A stretch of 64,000 nucleotides of DNA from Clostridiales bacterium UBA1234 (GTDB lineage Bacteria > Bacillota > Clostridia > TANB77 > UBA1234): positions 1-64,000 of the forward strand of contig DBWQ01000006.1 of the NCBI GenBank assembly GCA_002308995.1, written 5' to 3'. Both the position numbers and the translations under genes were made by a program. Below the pieces are notes generated by a model. It was not told where the DNA came from and did not search any database. It saw only the letters and a list, made by a program, of their open reading frames with translations. Below are positions 51,513 to 60,568 of this stretch, piece after piece. The first letter of the stretch is position 1, and each line of letters opens with the position of its first letter.

Positions 51513-53201
51513 CTAAAGGCTCTTTTTTAAATCCTTTACATTCAGTTGAATTTTATCAGTATGATTAAAATGATTTACTTCTAAATAATGAAGCACATCT
51601 ACCTTATCTCCCACTTTAATGCTATATTGCATTTCTCCCATATTAAAGGCAATTGCATCATAAATTGCCGTATTATCCTTTAAGATGAGCTTTAAATGTC
51701 TCTCGTTAGATAATAATCGGATTCCATCCACCTTCATATTTTTATAGATAAAAACGGGAACAGGATTTGCTTCGCCAAATGGCTCTAATACCTGCAATTC
51801 TTTTAGATGTTCCATTGAAATCATACTTGCATTTACTTCCGCATCTGCCATAATCGTAGGAGTCTTATCCTTTATTAATTTTCCTTCTGCATATTGATTG
51901 ATATCCTTTCGAAACTTTTCAAATTGTTCTTCTTGAATCGTAAGGCCAATTGCCATTTCATGGCCTCCAAATTTTAATAAATCTCCTCCACAGTAGGTTA
52001 ACGCATCATGCAAATCAAACCCATCGATGCTTCTACCAGAGCCTTTTCCAATGCCATCTTCAAAGCAAACTAACACAGAAGGTTTATAATACATCTCTGT
52101 GATTTTGGATGCAACAATACCAATTACTCCATGATGCCATCCATGTTCACCAACAACAATCACATTATCTTCATATAACTTTTTTTCTTCAATCAATTTG
52201 ATGGCTTCATCAATAATGCTTTTTTCTGCTTCCTGTCTTTCTTTATTGATAGTTCCTAATTGCTCTGCAATTTCTATCGCTTTCTTTTCATCTGTTGTTA
52301 ATAATAATTCTAATGCCAAATCTGCCTTTCCCATTCTACCACAGGCATTAATACGAGGAGCAATCCCAAAAGAAATCATACTAGAATCAATTTTATGATA
52401 TCCTGACTGCAAAATAATGGCTTTGAGTCCCACATTTCTTGTTTCTTTCATGAGCATAAGTCCAAATTTGACAATGACTCGATTTTCCTTTACAAGAGGT
52501 ACAATATCGGCTACCGTTCCCAAGCAGACGATATCAAGATATTTTAAATAACTTTTTCTATCCAGCTCTAGCTTATAAGCAATGGCTTGAATCAGCTTAA
52601 AAGCAACCCCTACACCTGCCAAGGCATTAAAAGGATAGGTGTTATCATTTCTTTTTGCGTCAACAACGGCAATTGCTTCAGGTAATACTTCTGGGCACTC
52701 ATGGTGGTCTGTTACAATCACATCTATTCCTATTTCTTTGGCATAGCTGGTTTCACTTGCTGCTGAGATGCCACAATCAACCGTAATTAAAAGCGTTGTT
52801 CCTTGTTCTTTAATTTTTAAGATAGCTTCATTATTAAGGCCATAGCCTTCTTCTAGACGACTTGGAAGATAATAATGAATATCCATTCCTAATTCTTTTA
52901 AAAACTGATAGACCACTGCCACACTAGTAATACCATCCACATCATAGTCACCATATACGGTTACTCTTTCTTGTTGCTCGCGAGCTTTTAGAATTCTCTC
53001 GACTGCTTTATCCATATCATTTAACTGAAACGGATCATTTAAATCAGTGATTTGAGGATTTAAAAAAGCCTTGATTTCGTCTTCTTGCTCTAAGCCACGG
53101 TTTAATATAATCTTAGCAAGCAATTGGGAAATATGATTTCTTTCGGCTATCTCATCCACTTTGCTAGGATCCGTTTTATAGAATTCCCATTTTTTTATCA
53201 T
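51513..53201 (-). CDS. recJ: Single-stranded-DNA-specific exonuclease RecJ
   Basis: This 562-residue DHH-family nuclease shows VYGDYDVDGITSVAVVY, VDCGISAASE, VTDHHECPE, ARINACGRMGKADLAL-type motifs (PRINACGRMG) and the DHHA1 block GSGRSIDGFDLHDAL with GGHEMAIGLTI. It degrades 5' single strands in recombination and mismatch repair. The C-terminal extra domain of long RecJ proteins is absent, as in many Clostridia. A separate promoter at 53234 drives recJ-relA-MBL. Confidence 0.96.
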   Translation of the reverse strand: MIKKWEFYKTDPSKVDEIAERNHISQLLAKIILNRGLEQEDEIKAFLNPQITDLNDPFQLNDMDKAVERILKAREQQERVTVYGDYDVDGITSVAVVYQFLKELGMDIHYYLPSRLEEGYGLNNEAILKIKEQGTTLLITVDCGISAASETSYAKEIGIDVIVTDHHECPEVLPEAIAVVDAKRNDNTYPFNALAGVGVAFKLIQAIAYKLELDRKSYLKYLDIVCLGTVADIVPLVKENRVIVKFGLMLMKETRNVGLKAIILQSGYHKIDSSMISFGIAPRINACGRMGKADLALELLLTTDEKKAIEIAEQLGTINKERQEAEKSIIDEAIKLIEEKKLYEDNVIVVGEHGWHHGVIGIVASKITEMYYKPSVLVCFEDGIGKGSGRSIDGFDLHDALTYCGGDLLKFGGHEMAIGLTIQEEQFEKFRKDINQYAEGKLIKDKTPTIMADAEVNASMISMEHLKELQVLEPFGEANPVPVFIYKNMKVDGIRLLSNERHLKLILKDNTAIYDAIAFNMGEMQYSIKVGDKVDVLHYLEVNHFNHTDKIQLNVKDLKKSL

Positions 53202-53233
53202 ACCTTTCTCCTTATAATTCTTATTTTAATTTT

Positions 53234-53262
53234 ATTGTATCGCAATCAAGAAGCAAATTCAA
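53234..53262 (-). promoter_or_regulatory. Sigma-A promoter of the recJ-relA-MBL operon
   Basis: Minus-strand TTGAAT (53257-53262), a 17-bp spacer and TACAAT (53234-53239). The leader is about 25-30 nt and excludes the RNA candidate upstream. Confidence 0.58.
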
Positions 53263-53289
53263 GATGATTTATGATTGTTACAAAAGGAA

Positions 53290-53546
53290 AATCAGCGAGC
53301 ATTCCACCAATGAATCATCGAGAAGCGCGCTGATATCAAATATCTTTTTGAAACCCCATCCTCCCCGCTTTTGGACAAATCAAGCCCCTCTACGCCTATG
53401 TCCACCCAATATACGAGATACTATCACTCATATTGGTGTGTACATAACGGCAAGAGGGGCTAATTTTTTCCAAAACCACCCAAGGTTTCAAAAAGATATG
53501 TTGATATATCGCGCTTTCTATTTTTCCTTTGGAATGCTCACTGATT
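53290..53546 (-). ncRNA. Candidate structured RNA, 257-nt rod, class unknown
   Basis: The 360-bp gap between recJ and mtaD folds end to end. Outer arms 53290-53305 and 53531-53546 pair over 16 bp. Next, 53323-53329 pairs with 53510-53516, and 53341-53355 pairs perfectly with 53484-53498 over 15 bp. The 9-bp pair AGCCCCTCT/AGAGGGGCT (53383-53391, 53453-53461) and an apical hairpin complete the rod. In the outer arm one step is G-U only in minus-strand RNA, so I favour that strand weakly. The arrangement of closing stem, 13/17-nt bubble and long stem recalls 6S RNA, but it is longer. I do not recognise SRP, RNase P or tmRNA motifs. Nothing coding is credible here. Confidence 0.6.
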
Positions 53547-53560
53547 GATTCTCACCAAAA

Positions 53561-54835
53561 TTAAAATAGACTTCTTTTTAATCGATTGGCAGTATCAATA
53601 ATCTCTTGTTCATTGATGCCAGTAATCACTCTATTTTCCATGACAACTTTACCATCAATAATCGATGTCTCAACATCAGCACCATTTACTGAATATGCAA
53701 GAAGTGCTTCTATCTGGTGAATTGGATTTAGATGAGGTTGCTTAAGGCCTATGATAATCATATCAGCTTTTTTACCAACCTCAAGGGTGCCAAGTTCACT
53801 ATCCATTCCTAAAATCTTTGCACCTTCTAACGTTGCCATTTTTAAAACATCTCTACTAGAAATCACGGTAGGATCATGATAGATTCCTTTTTGTAAATAC
53901 GCAGCAAGCTTCATTTCTTCAAACATATCAAGCGTATTGGTGGAACCTTGTCCATCCGTTCCCAATGCAACGGTAATGCCATGTTGCATTAATTTAACAA
54001 CATCGGCAAAACCAGAGCCTAACTTTAAATTACTAATAGGATTATAAACAACGCCTCCACTAACATCCTTTAGAATACTAATATCTTGGTCATTAATTTG
54101 TACGCCATGAGCCAGCATGGTATGATACTGAAATAATCCACATTTCTTAAGATATTCCGTGACGCTTGTTCCATAGGTTTCTTGCACATAATCCATCTCA
54201 CTCTTTGTTTCAAGATAATGAATATGAATTGGCGTTCCTAAACGATCAGCAAGCTCGATACCACGTTTTATGGTATCAGGAGGACACGTGTTAGGAGCAT
54301 GAAGTGCTACACAAATCTTAATTCTACCCTCTGCCTTATTATGATAGCTTTGGTATAATTCTTCTGCTTCTTTGGTTCTTTCTGCAGCCTGCTCTCCTTC
54401 ACCAATAATACAGCGAGATAGGATTGCTCTCATACCAATCTTTTCTACTGCTTCTGCCGTAGCATCTTCAAAAAAATACATATCATTAAACGTGGTGGTA
54501 CCGCTCTTAATCATCTCAACACAAGAAAGAAGAGAGGCATGATAAACAATATCACGGTCAAATTTATCTTCGATAGGCCACATTCTTTTTTCAAGCCAGT
54601 CTTTGAGCGTAAATTCATCATCAGAATAACCTCTAAAAAGAGACATCGCCACGTGAGTATGGCTATTAATAAGACCTGGCATCACTACTTTATCTGTGGC
54701 ATCGATGACTTTATCTGCAGTCGACTCATCCGCATGACCAATGAGGGCAATGCGATCATCCTCTATTAGGACATCTGCCTTTTGCACATCGGAAACCATC
54801 GAAACAATGTATCCATTTTTGATTAGTGTTTTCAT
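53561..54835 (-). CDS. mtaD: 5'-methylthioadenosine/S-adenosylhomocysteine deaminase
   Basis: This 424-residue amidohydrolase has the metal-ligand pair NSHTHVAMSLFRG near 57-61, ALHAPNTCPPDTI, IHIHYLETKSE, the proton-shuttle His (MLAHGVQI) and the metal Asp in LGTDGQGSTNTLDMF. This wording is typical of MtaD, which deaminates MTA and SAH to their inosine forms. It starts about 30 bp after ylbF in the same unit. Confidence 0.9.
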   Translation of the reverse strand: MKTLIKNGYIVSMVSDVQKADVLIEDDRIALIGHADESTADKVIDATDKVVMPGLINSHTHVAMSLFRGYSDDEFTLKDWLEKRMWPIEDKFDRDIVYHASLLSCVEMIKSGTTTFNDMYFFEDATAEAVEKIGMRAILSRCIIGEGEQAAERTKEAEELYQSYHNKAEGRIKICVALHAPNTCPPDTIKRGIELADRLGTPIHIHYLETKSEMDYVQETYGTSVTEYLKKCGLFQYHTMLAHGVQINDQDISILKDVSGGVVYNPISNLKLGSGFADVVKLMQHGITVALGTDGQGSTNTLDMFEEMKLAAYLQKGIYHDPTVISSRDVLKMATLEGAKILGMDSELGTLEVGKKADMIIIGLKQPHLNPIHQIEALLAYSVNGADVETSIIDGKVVMENRVITGINEQEIIDTANRLKRSLF

Positions 54836-54864
54836 CTACTTTTATCCTCCTATTAAGAAAACCT

Positions 54865-55200
54865 TTATTCCACAATATCCTTTAATGCATCCCCAATAAT
54901 CTTATAAATATCTGAAAGCATCACATCAAATCGAACTTCCTTATCAAAAAACTCTTTAATTCTTACATTACTTGCTAAAATATCATATAAGTTTTGTAGC
55001 TTTTCCATTTTCTCAGGTTCAGCTTCTTTACCTTGTAATAATAAAGATTGCACCTCAACTTGCTTTTCTCTAAAATCTTTAATCATGGATTTATTTTTTT
55101 CATCTTGGTATAGTTCCTCTTTAATAGCCAAGTATTCTTTTACCTCATCGCTATCCTTAATTGCTCTTACAAGCTCATGTACTTTATCATATGGATTCAT
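54865..55200 (-). CDS. ylbF: YlbF/YmcA family regulator
   Basis: This 111-residue all-helical protein begins MNPYDKVHELVRAIKDSDEV and has the family KSMIKDFREKQVEVQ helix. In Bacillus YlbF, YmcA and YaaT form the Y-complex that binds RNase Y and affects RNA decay, competence and sporulation. The protein could be any member of the paralogous family. It is first in the unit with mtaD, behind a clear promoter. Confidence 0.82.
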   Translation of the reverse strand: MNPYDKVHELVRAIKDSDEVKEYLAIKEELYQDEKNKSMIKDFREKQVEVQSLLLQGKEAEPEKMEKLQNLYDILASNVRIKEFFDKEVRFDVMLSDIYKIIGDALKDIVE

Positions 55201-55232
55201 GATAAAAACCTCCTATCTTTAACTTTATTTTC

Positions 55233-55261
55233 ATTATATGGTATTTGTGATTTTTTTTCAA
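55233..55261 (-). promoter_or_regulatory. Sigma-A promoter of ylbF-mtaD
   Basis: Minus-strand TTGAAA (55256-55261), a 17-bp spacer and perfect TATAAT (55233-55238). Confidence 0.65.
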
Positions 55262-55323
55262 GGCGTTTTTGCATACATATTTTAGGCAAATTGAGAGACA
55301 CTACCTACTAAAAGGAGTGTACC

Positions 55324-56937
55324 ATGAAAGATATTTTTAAATTTATTCCCCACCCCATTCAACCTTTTTCTTTAAAAGAGCCTATGCTTCCTTTGAAAAG
55401 TGGCATCACAGAAGATGATATCCTTTCAGATTCTCTAGAAAAGAATGTGACACGTTTTAAAGAAATCTTTCATTTTGGTCTTACCAGTGATTTTCAAATC
55501 AAAGAAATGGAAATCCACTTAAATCAGCAAACCTATCCTGCTGCCATTTTATTTTTTGACGGACTAACAGATACTCAAATGATTAGTACTACTTTGTTAA
55601 ATCCACTAACTAAAGAAAACTTCTATCCCTCTTCAAGCGTTCTCAAAACACTTCCCTCTCAAGAATTAGAAAATGCACTCGTAAAGCATATTCTCATTCA
55701 AAGTCAAGTGAAAGTAATCTCCCATACCAAGGAGATTATCACCAGAATCAATCATGGAGAATGTGCTTTAATTGTTGATTCTCTTGCTCATGCCATTTTG
55801 TGCGATGTCAAAAAAATACCTAGCCGAGCAGTGAATAAATCTGAAAATGAAATGACCATTATAGGGCCTAGTGAAAGCTTTATTGAACAACTACGAACGA
55901 ACACCGCCCTCATTCGTAAATTTATCAAAGATGAAAACTTGATTTTTGAAAATCTTACCATTGGTGCCAAAAGTAAAACCAATTGTGTCATTAGCTATTT
56001 AACGAATGTTACCAATGACTCTTTAATAAACGAGGTAAAAAGAAGAATCTCCTCCATTGATATTGATTTTATCATTGATATTGGAGAACTCGCACAGCTT
56101 ATTGAAGATAAAACTTTTCTCTTAGATCCACTGATTTTAAGCACAGAAAGGCCAGACAAAGTTGCCTCTAGCATAACAGAAGGACGTGTGGCAATTTTAC
56201 TTGAAGGAAGCCCTAACGTACTCATTGTTCCCGCTATTTTTTCAGATTTCACCCACTCTCCCGAGGATACTTACCTAAGACACCCCTATGCAATGCTGTT
56301 ACGTTTTTTTAGGATTCCTGCCATTTTGCTATCTATTTTTTTACCAGGAATTTATATCGCCATTACGACTTTTCATCAAGAAATGATTCCCACTGACTTA
56401 CTCCTCGCGATTGCAGGAACAAGGGAAAAAGTTCCTTTTCCTATGCTCATTGAACTTCTCATCATGGAAACATCGTTTGAAATTATTCGAGAAGCCAGTA
56501 TTCGAACTCCAGCACCAGTTGGCCCAACCCTTGGGATTGTTGGCACATTAATTTTAGGCCAAGCCATTGTCAGTGCCAGTATCGTTAGCCCCGTTTTGGT
56601 CATTATCGTGGCACTAACAGGAATCAGTGCCTTTGCCATCGCTAACTTTTCGCTAAGCTACAGTTTTCGAATCGCAAGGTTTTATTATATCTTTTTAGGA
56701 GGTTTTTTTGGTTTCTTTGGCATTGCCCTTGGCCTTTTTATTCACATGATCATTTTAAGTAATGTTTCCTCCTTTGGAGTCCCCTATCTCACACCATTTA
56801 CACCATTTCGAAAAGGTGCTTTCAAAGATGATTTATTCATTGCACCTTTATGGAAACAAGAAAAAAGACCTATTTTTTTAAAACCCAAAGAACAAAATCG
56901 TGAACCAAAAATAACAAGGAAATGGATGAAAAGTTAA
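55324..56937 (+). CDS. gerKA: Spore germinant receptor subunit A (GerA/GerKA family)
   Basis: The start ATG follows AAAAGGAGTGTACC. The 537-residue protein has a soluble N-terminal half (about 1-280) and a membrane half with four to five helices (about 325-500). Family hallmarks are EGRVAILLEGSPNVLIVPA, TYLRHPYAMLLRFFRIPA and ASIRTPAPVGPTLGIVG. Subunit A sits in the spore inner membrane and with B and C senses nutrients. It opens a four-gene plus-strand operon. The letter code K is by family resemblance only. Confidence 0.93.
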   Translation: MKDIFKFIPHPIQPFSLKEPMLPLKSGITEDDILSDSLEKNVTRFKEIFHFGLTSDFQIKEMEIHLNQQTYPAAILFFDGLTDTQMISTTLLNPLTKENFYPSSSVLKTLPSQELENALVKHILIQSQVKVISHTKEIITRINHGECALIVDSLAHAILCDVKKIPSRAVNKSENEMTIIGPSESFIEQLRTNTALIRKFIKDENLIFENLTIGAKSKTNCVISYLTNVTNDSLINEVKRRISSIDIDFIIDIGELAQLIEDKTFLLDPLILSTERPDKVASSITEGRVAILLEGSPNVLIVPAIFSDFTHSPEDTYLRHPYAMLLRFFRIPAILLSIFLPGIYIAITTFHQEMIPTDLLLAIAGTREKVPFPMLIELLIMETSFEIIREASIRTPAPVGPTLGIVGTLILGQAIVSASIVSPVLVIIVALTGISAFAIANFSLSYSFRIARFYYIFLGGFFGFFGIALGLFIHMIILSNVSSFGVPYLTPFTPFRKGAFKDDLFIAPLWKQEKRPIFLKPKEQNREPKITRKWMKS

Positions 56938-56963
56938 TTCACATTAAAGAAAGGAGAAAAGCC

Positions 56964-58043
56964 ATGAAAATAGAAACTTCAGAATTTATCTGTACCATTG
57001 GCTGCGTCGGCATTATTCCACTGGTACTCACGATTCCTACATTTAATGCACAAACTTATGGAACAGGTGCTATGGCTCATACACTTTATAGTTTTTTGAT
57101 GAATGCCATTATCCTTTTTCTCCTTTTCCATTTGTATTTTCAATTTTCCAATCAAGATATCATTGATATTTCCGAATATGTAGGAGGAAGTTTTTTAAAG
57201 ATTCTCACTACTGTTTTAGCTTCTGTCTATCTTATTACTTCTGCCGTTCTTGTCTTAGTCGAATTTAACGAAAACATTCGAAACATCTTATTTCAAAATG
57301 CACCTTCTGATTATATTTACCTCATCTTTTTAGTAGGATTAGTGATAGGCGTTTTTCATGGATTAAAAGGGGTCTTTCGTGCCGCCACCATATTTGCACC
57401 ACTCATTCTCATGAGCCTTATTTTTATGTTTCTATCCCTTTACCAAGATATTGACATCACCAATTTTACGCCTATCTTTGGGAATGATATGTTTCTTTTT
57501 TGGAAAGATGCACTCAAAATAGAATTTTTTGAAGGAATGCTTCTCATTTTATTATTAGGAAACACCCTGAAGAATCCAAAGAAAGCAGCCATCTGGTCAT
57601 ATTTATTTATTGCTTTCATTATACTTCTCATTACCGTATTACTTTATGGCATCATCCCTTATCCATCCATCACAGAAAACTATTTTCCTTTTTTTGAACT
57701 AAGTAGGCTCATGAGTTTCGGAAGATTTTGGCAACGAGTAGAATCCCTCTATACTTTCATATGGCTCATCGCCGTTTATATTTATATTTCCATTGGAACA
57801 TCCTATACCGTATTTTTGCTTTCTAAAGTATGCCATCTAAACTTTGGATATCGTATTGCTCCTTTAATCTCTCTTCTCGTAATTAGCCTCGCACGATTTT
57901 TTGTTTCTTATCCCGATATCATCCATACAAGAAAGTTTTTAACCAACTATATTACCCCCTATGTGGCATTGGGATATCCATTGGTTATTTTGCTACTAGC
58001 TACCATAAAAAAAAGGAGTCAAATCCATGAAACAAACTCTTAA
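56964..58043 (+). CDS. gerKB: Spore germinant receptor subunit B (GerAB/endospore permease family)
   Basis: I choose ATG 56964 (MKIETSEFICTIGCVG), 7 nt behind GGAG. The upstream in-frame ATG at 56922 overlaps gerKA. The 359-residue protein has ten membrane helices of the amino-acid permease (APC) fold, with LFHLYFQFSNQDIIDISEYVGG and a C-terminal AGT-like RFFVSYPDIIHTR region. Subunit B is the ligand-binding subunit of germinant receptors. It overlaps the start of gerKC by 17 bp. Confidence 0.92.
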   Translation: MKIETSEFICTIGCVGIIPLVLTIPTFNAQTYGTGAMAHTLYSFLMNAIILFLLFHLYFQFSNQDIIDISEYVGGSFLKILTTVLASVYLITSAVLVLVEFNENIRNILFQNAPSDYIYLIFLVGLVIGVFHGLKGVFRAATIFAPLILMSLIFMFLSLYQDIDITNFTPIFGNDMFLFWKDALKIEFFEGMLLILLLGNTLKNPKKAAIWSYLFIAFIILLITVLLYGIIPYPSITENYFPFFELSRLMSFGRFWQRVESLYTFIWLIAVYIYISIGTSYTVFLLSKVCHLNFGYRIAPLISLLVISLARFFVSYPDIIHTRKFLTNYITPYVALGYPLVILLLATIKKRSQIHETNS

Positions 58044-59187
58044 CCTCTTTTTATTATTGCTCCTGTGTCTTTTCCTAACAGGATGCTATGGTAAAGCAGA
58101 ACTCGATGATTTAGCTTATGTCATCGCCATGGGAGCCGATATTGCCCCCAATGGAAAAGAAGGTGAAATTCAAATCACCTATCAAGTGGCCATTCCTTTA
58201 AAAATTACAGGAGAAAATAATGAAACAGGCAAAAAGACATTTACCACATACACAACCTGCGCTCCTTCTTTAAGTATCGCAAATTCCCAAATTAACACGG
58301 TTTCCAGTAAAAAAATCGATTTATCTCACGTAAGTTTAATTCTTTATTCCAAAGAGCTTGCCCAAAAAGGCCTTGAAGGTCACGTGAATTCTTTGATTAG
58401 TAATGTAGCAATCAGGCCAAGAACGATTGTTGCAATTTGTAAGGAAAGCGCCAAAGAGTTTTTAGAAAATGTCACTCCGACACTAGAAAGTAGTCCTGCT
58501 AGGTACTACGACCTACTCATTTCTTCATTTCAAGAAACGAGCAGAAGTGCCAAAACGGAAATCCTAGATTTTTATACCGCTAGTCAAAGTATTGATAGAG
58601 TCCCCATAGCTGCTATCTGTGAATTAAACGATCACCATGAAGCTAAGTTTAGCTCAGTTGCTGTTTTTAGAGGGTTACAGTATATTGGGGAGCTTAAGGA
58701 ATCCCTTTTAATGGGGCATTTACTGCTAACTAGCACATTCCATAAAGCAAGTCTTGCCATTCCTTATCCTGAAGAATCAGCCAAAAATATTACTATCACA
58801 ATCCAAGCAAAGCAAAAACCTATCATCCACGTCACTATAACCAATGGAGTTCCTCATGCAACGATTTTATTAAGAGTCGATTCTCATTTAGATTCAAACG
58901 GCAGTTCTATCGATTTATATCAAACCAAAACCATGGAAGAACTCAATACCCTTATCGAAGAAAAAATCAAACAAATAGTGGATGACTACTTACAGCAAAC
59001 AATCACACTACAAGCAGATAGTGCAGGACTTGGTAAGTTTGCTAAAAAAAACTATCTTACATGGAATGCTTTTCAAAAAGAAAATTGGAAAGAAATCTAT
59101 CCAAATTTAACTTATCAAATTCAAGTAGAAAGCAATTTAAATGTATCACAAATCATTCATAATTCTCTTCCAGAATTTCCAAAATAA
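58027..59187 (+). CDS. gerKC: Spore germinant receptor subunit C (GerAC lipoprotein)
   Basis: This 386-residue lipoprotein has signal peptide MKQTLNLFLLLLLCLFL with lipobox LTGCYG. The family opening CYGKAELDDLAYVIAMGAD is followed by the two-domain GerAC layout ending IYPNLTYQIQVES. It is lipid-anchored on the outer leaflet of the spore inner membrane and completes the receptor. The ribosome site AAAAGGAG lies within the end of gerKB, which implies coupled translation. Confidence 0.93.
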   Translation: MKQTLNLFLLLLLCLFLTGCYGKAELDDLAYVIAMGADIAPNGKEGEIQITYQVAIPLKITGENNETGKKTFTTYTTCAPSLSIANSQINTVSSKKIDLSHVSLILYSKELAQKGLEGHVNSLISNVAIRPRTIVAICKESAKEFLENVTPTLESSPARYYDLLISSFQETSRSAKTEILDFYTASQSIDRVPIAAICELNDHHEAKFSSVAVFRGLQYIGELKESLLMGHLLLTSTFHKASLAIPYPEESAKNITITIQAKQKPIIHVTITNGVPHATILLRVDSHLDSNGSSIDLYQTKTMEELNTLIEEKIKQIVDDYLQQTITLQADSAGLGKFAKKNYLTWNAFQKENWKEIYPNLTYQIQVESNLNVSQIIHNSLPEFPK

Positions 59188-59200
59188 GTGAGGTCTCATC

Positions 59201-59368
59201 ATGTTTTCTTATTCTTTCATCATTTTTTTACTTAGCATTGGTTCAATTGTATATGCTGTATGCTACGCCAAATACGAATGGAAACAAAAAAATAAAGCAG
59301 GTGCTACGGTGATATCCCTACTAGCACTCTGCCTTATCATTATTTCTATGATTCAATTAATGGATTAA
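59201..59368 (+). CDS. Small two-helix membrane protein, possible germinant receptor D subunit
   Basis: This 55-codon gene starts 13 bp after gerKC behind GAGGTCTCATC. It codes for two membrane helices (about 4-21 and 34-53) with a short basic loop (KYEWKQKNKAG). Some Bacillus gerA-type operons carry a D gene for a two-helix protein of about 70 residues that modulates germination. Position, size and topology fit that role here, though sequence similarity is untested. Its last four bases overlap the end of secG on the other strand. Confidence 0.7.
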   Translation: MFSYSFIIFLLSIGSIVYAVCYAKYEWKQKNKAGATVISLLALCLIIISMIQLMD

Positions 59369-59607
59369 CCACGATATACAATCAACATAGTACTGGAAAT
59401 AATTGTAAGAATAATAAATGCAATTCCAATATACTTGGTATATTTTGCCAATTTTTCCTCTCTTCCCATTCCCATCGTGCCACCTTTATTAGAAGACCCA
59501 GTAACAATATTGCCATCTTCTTTGGTGTCTTGAAGCATCACAAGTATCATGACTAAAATAGCGGAAATAATTTGAAATATTGTTACTAAATTTGTTAAAA
59601 AGTTCAT
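59365..59607 (-). CDS. secG: Preprotein translocase subunit SecG
   Basis: This 80-residue protein has two membrane helices (about 4-24 and 56-76) and the SecG signature ILVMILVMLQDTKEDGNIV followed by a Gly-rich GSSNKGGTMGMGREEKLAKYT. SecG aids SecA-driven export through SecYE. It has its own promoter at 59641 and is convergent with the germination operon. Confidence 0.94.
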   Translation of the reverse strand: MNFLTNLVTIFQIISAILVMILVMLQDTKEDGNIVTGSSNKGGTMGMGREEKLAKYTKYIGIAFIILTIISSTMLIVYRG

Positions 59608-59640
59608 CTTTACTCCTCCTTGTACGAATATAGCATGATT

Positions 59641-59669
59641 ATATTAACACAACTTTAGCTATTTTGCAA
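59641..59669 (-). promoter_or_regulatory. Sigma-A promoter of secG
   Basis: Minus-strand TTGCAA (59664-59669), a 17-bp spacer and TAATAT (59641-59646), about 25 bp past the preceding stop. Confidence 0.52.
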
Positions 59670-59695
59670 CACTTATTTATAAAATGTGATGTGTT

Positions 59696-60568
59696 TTAAC
59701 GTCTTGAAAAGTTGACCATTAAAATATCACTCTTTTTACCTTCATTCGTTTCTACCATCACATTAAGAGTACTGACTGGGTAATCGTATATATCAGTACC
59801 TTTGGCACTATTATTTTCAAATGAAATCATCCTTCTCGTAGTTTCTCCTGGCTTTAATTTTACAATAGACGAAGTAGTATCCTTTCCTTCAAACCCATTA
59901 TTATCAGTCGTAGAAATCACGGCATTCTTAACTTCAAGGGATGTCTCCTCTTGATTCATGTTAGTAAAATCAACAGCGTATTGTAGCGCTGCCTCTTTGG
60001 ACAAGGCATACTTTACTTCCATACGAACGCCTAATTCTGTATTGTAGGTTCCTCTATCAATTGGATCAATACTATAACAGTTTTCTAAAACTACTTGATA
60101 AGAAAGTGACTCTTGACTCGGATCGGTAAAAATCAAATAATGATAAATAAAATTATTATTTTCTTTTTCCACCAATACAGAGGTATAGTAGGCATGGTTG
60201 CTATCTTGGAACTCTTGATATTCAATTGATACTAACCCTTGATAAAAGTTATGAATATACTCAGCAAAAGCTTCTTGATCATTGTGAAATTTCGCATCCA
60301 TGTAGGCAGGATAAGAATGTAAATATAACGCATCCATGTTATCATTAAGAATCATCTCTTGAATCTCTTTGACAATTTTTTCTAAAGCTTCATCTGCTTT
60401 GAACTCATCAGATGACACATAAATCTCCATGTCTTTTTTCTCGGCAATTTTAGAGGAAATCTTATTTTTGGCAAAGATGATTCCTTTAATTGCATTTTCT
60501 ACCAAAATTAATGCGACGATAACAATAAGGATAATGACTCCTACTTTTTTTAAATTCTTTCTTTCCAA
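59696..60568 (-). CDS. Membrane-anchored protein with NTF2-like and beta domains, unknown function
   Basis: The start is TTG 60568, 7 nt behind AAGGAGG, and overlaps the upstream gene by 19 bp. The 290-residue protein has one N-terminal helix (about 8-28). An extracellular domain (about 65-150) has the NTF2-like pattern of a helix pair followed by strands (EAFAEYIHNFYQGLVSIEYQ), and a C-terminal beta domain (about 180-290) follows. The layout copies that of the upstream gene, so the two are probably diverged paralogues. The family is unknown. VirB8-like secretion components and sporulation proteins share this topology, which is only an analogy. Confidence 0.68.
   Translation of the reverse strand: MERKNLKKVGVIILIVIVALILVENAIKGIIFAKNKISSKIAEKKDMEIYVSSDEFKADEALEKIVKEIQEMILNDNMDALYLHSYPAYMDAKFHNDQEAFAEYIHNFYQGLVSIEYQEFQDSNHAYYTSVLVEKENNNFIYHYLIFTDPSQESLSYQVVLENCYSIDPIDRGTYNTELGVRMEVKYALSKEAALQYAVDFTNMNQEETSLEVKNAVISTTDNNGFEGKDTTSSIVKLKPGETTRRMISFENNSAKGTDIYDYPVSTLNVMVETNEGKKSDILMVNFSRR

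Noticed and set aside
53290..53546. Call as SRP RNA or RNase P RNA
   Set aside because: The conserved SRP Alu or helix-8 motifs and RNase P core motifs are not visible, and the fold is a simple rod. I left the class open.
53264..53548. Plus-strand open frame of 94 codons
   Set aside because: It coincides with the 257-nt rod-like RNA. The reading frame is a by-product of the paired arms and there is no ribosome site.
55270..55306. Sigma-G promoter for the germination operon
   Set aside because: GCATA (55272) is present, but no CATACTA-like box stands 17-18 bp downstream. The nearest (CACTACC) is about 23 bp away.
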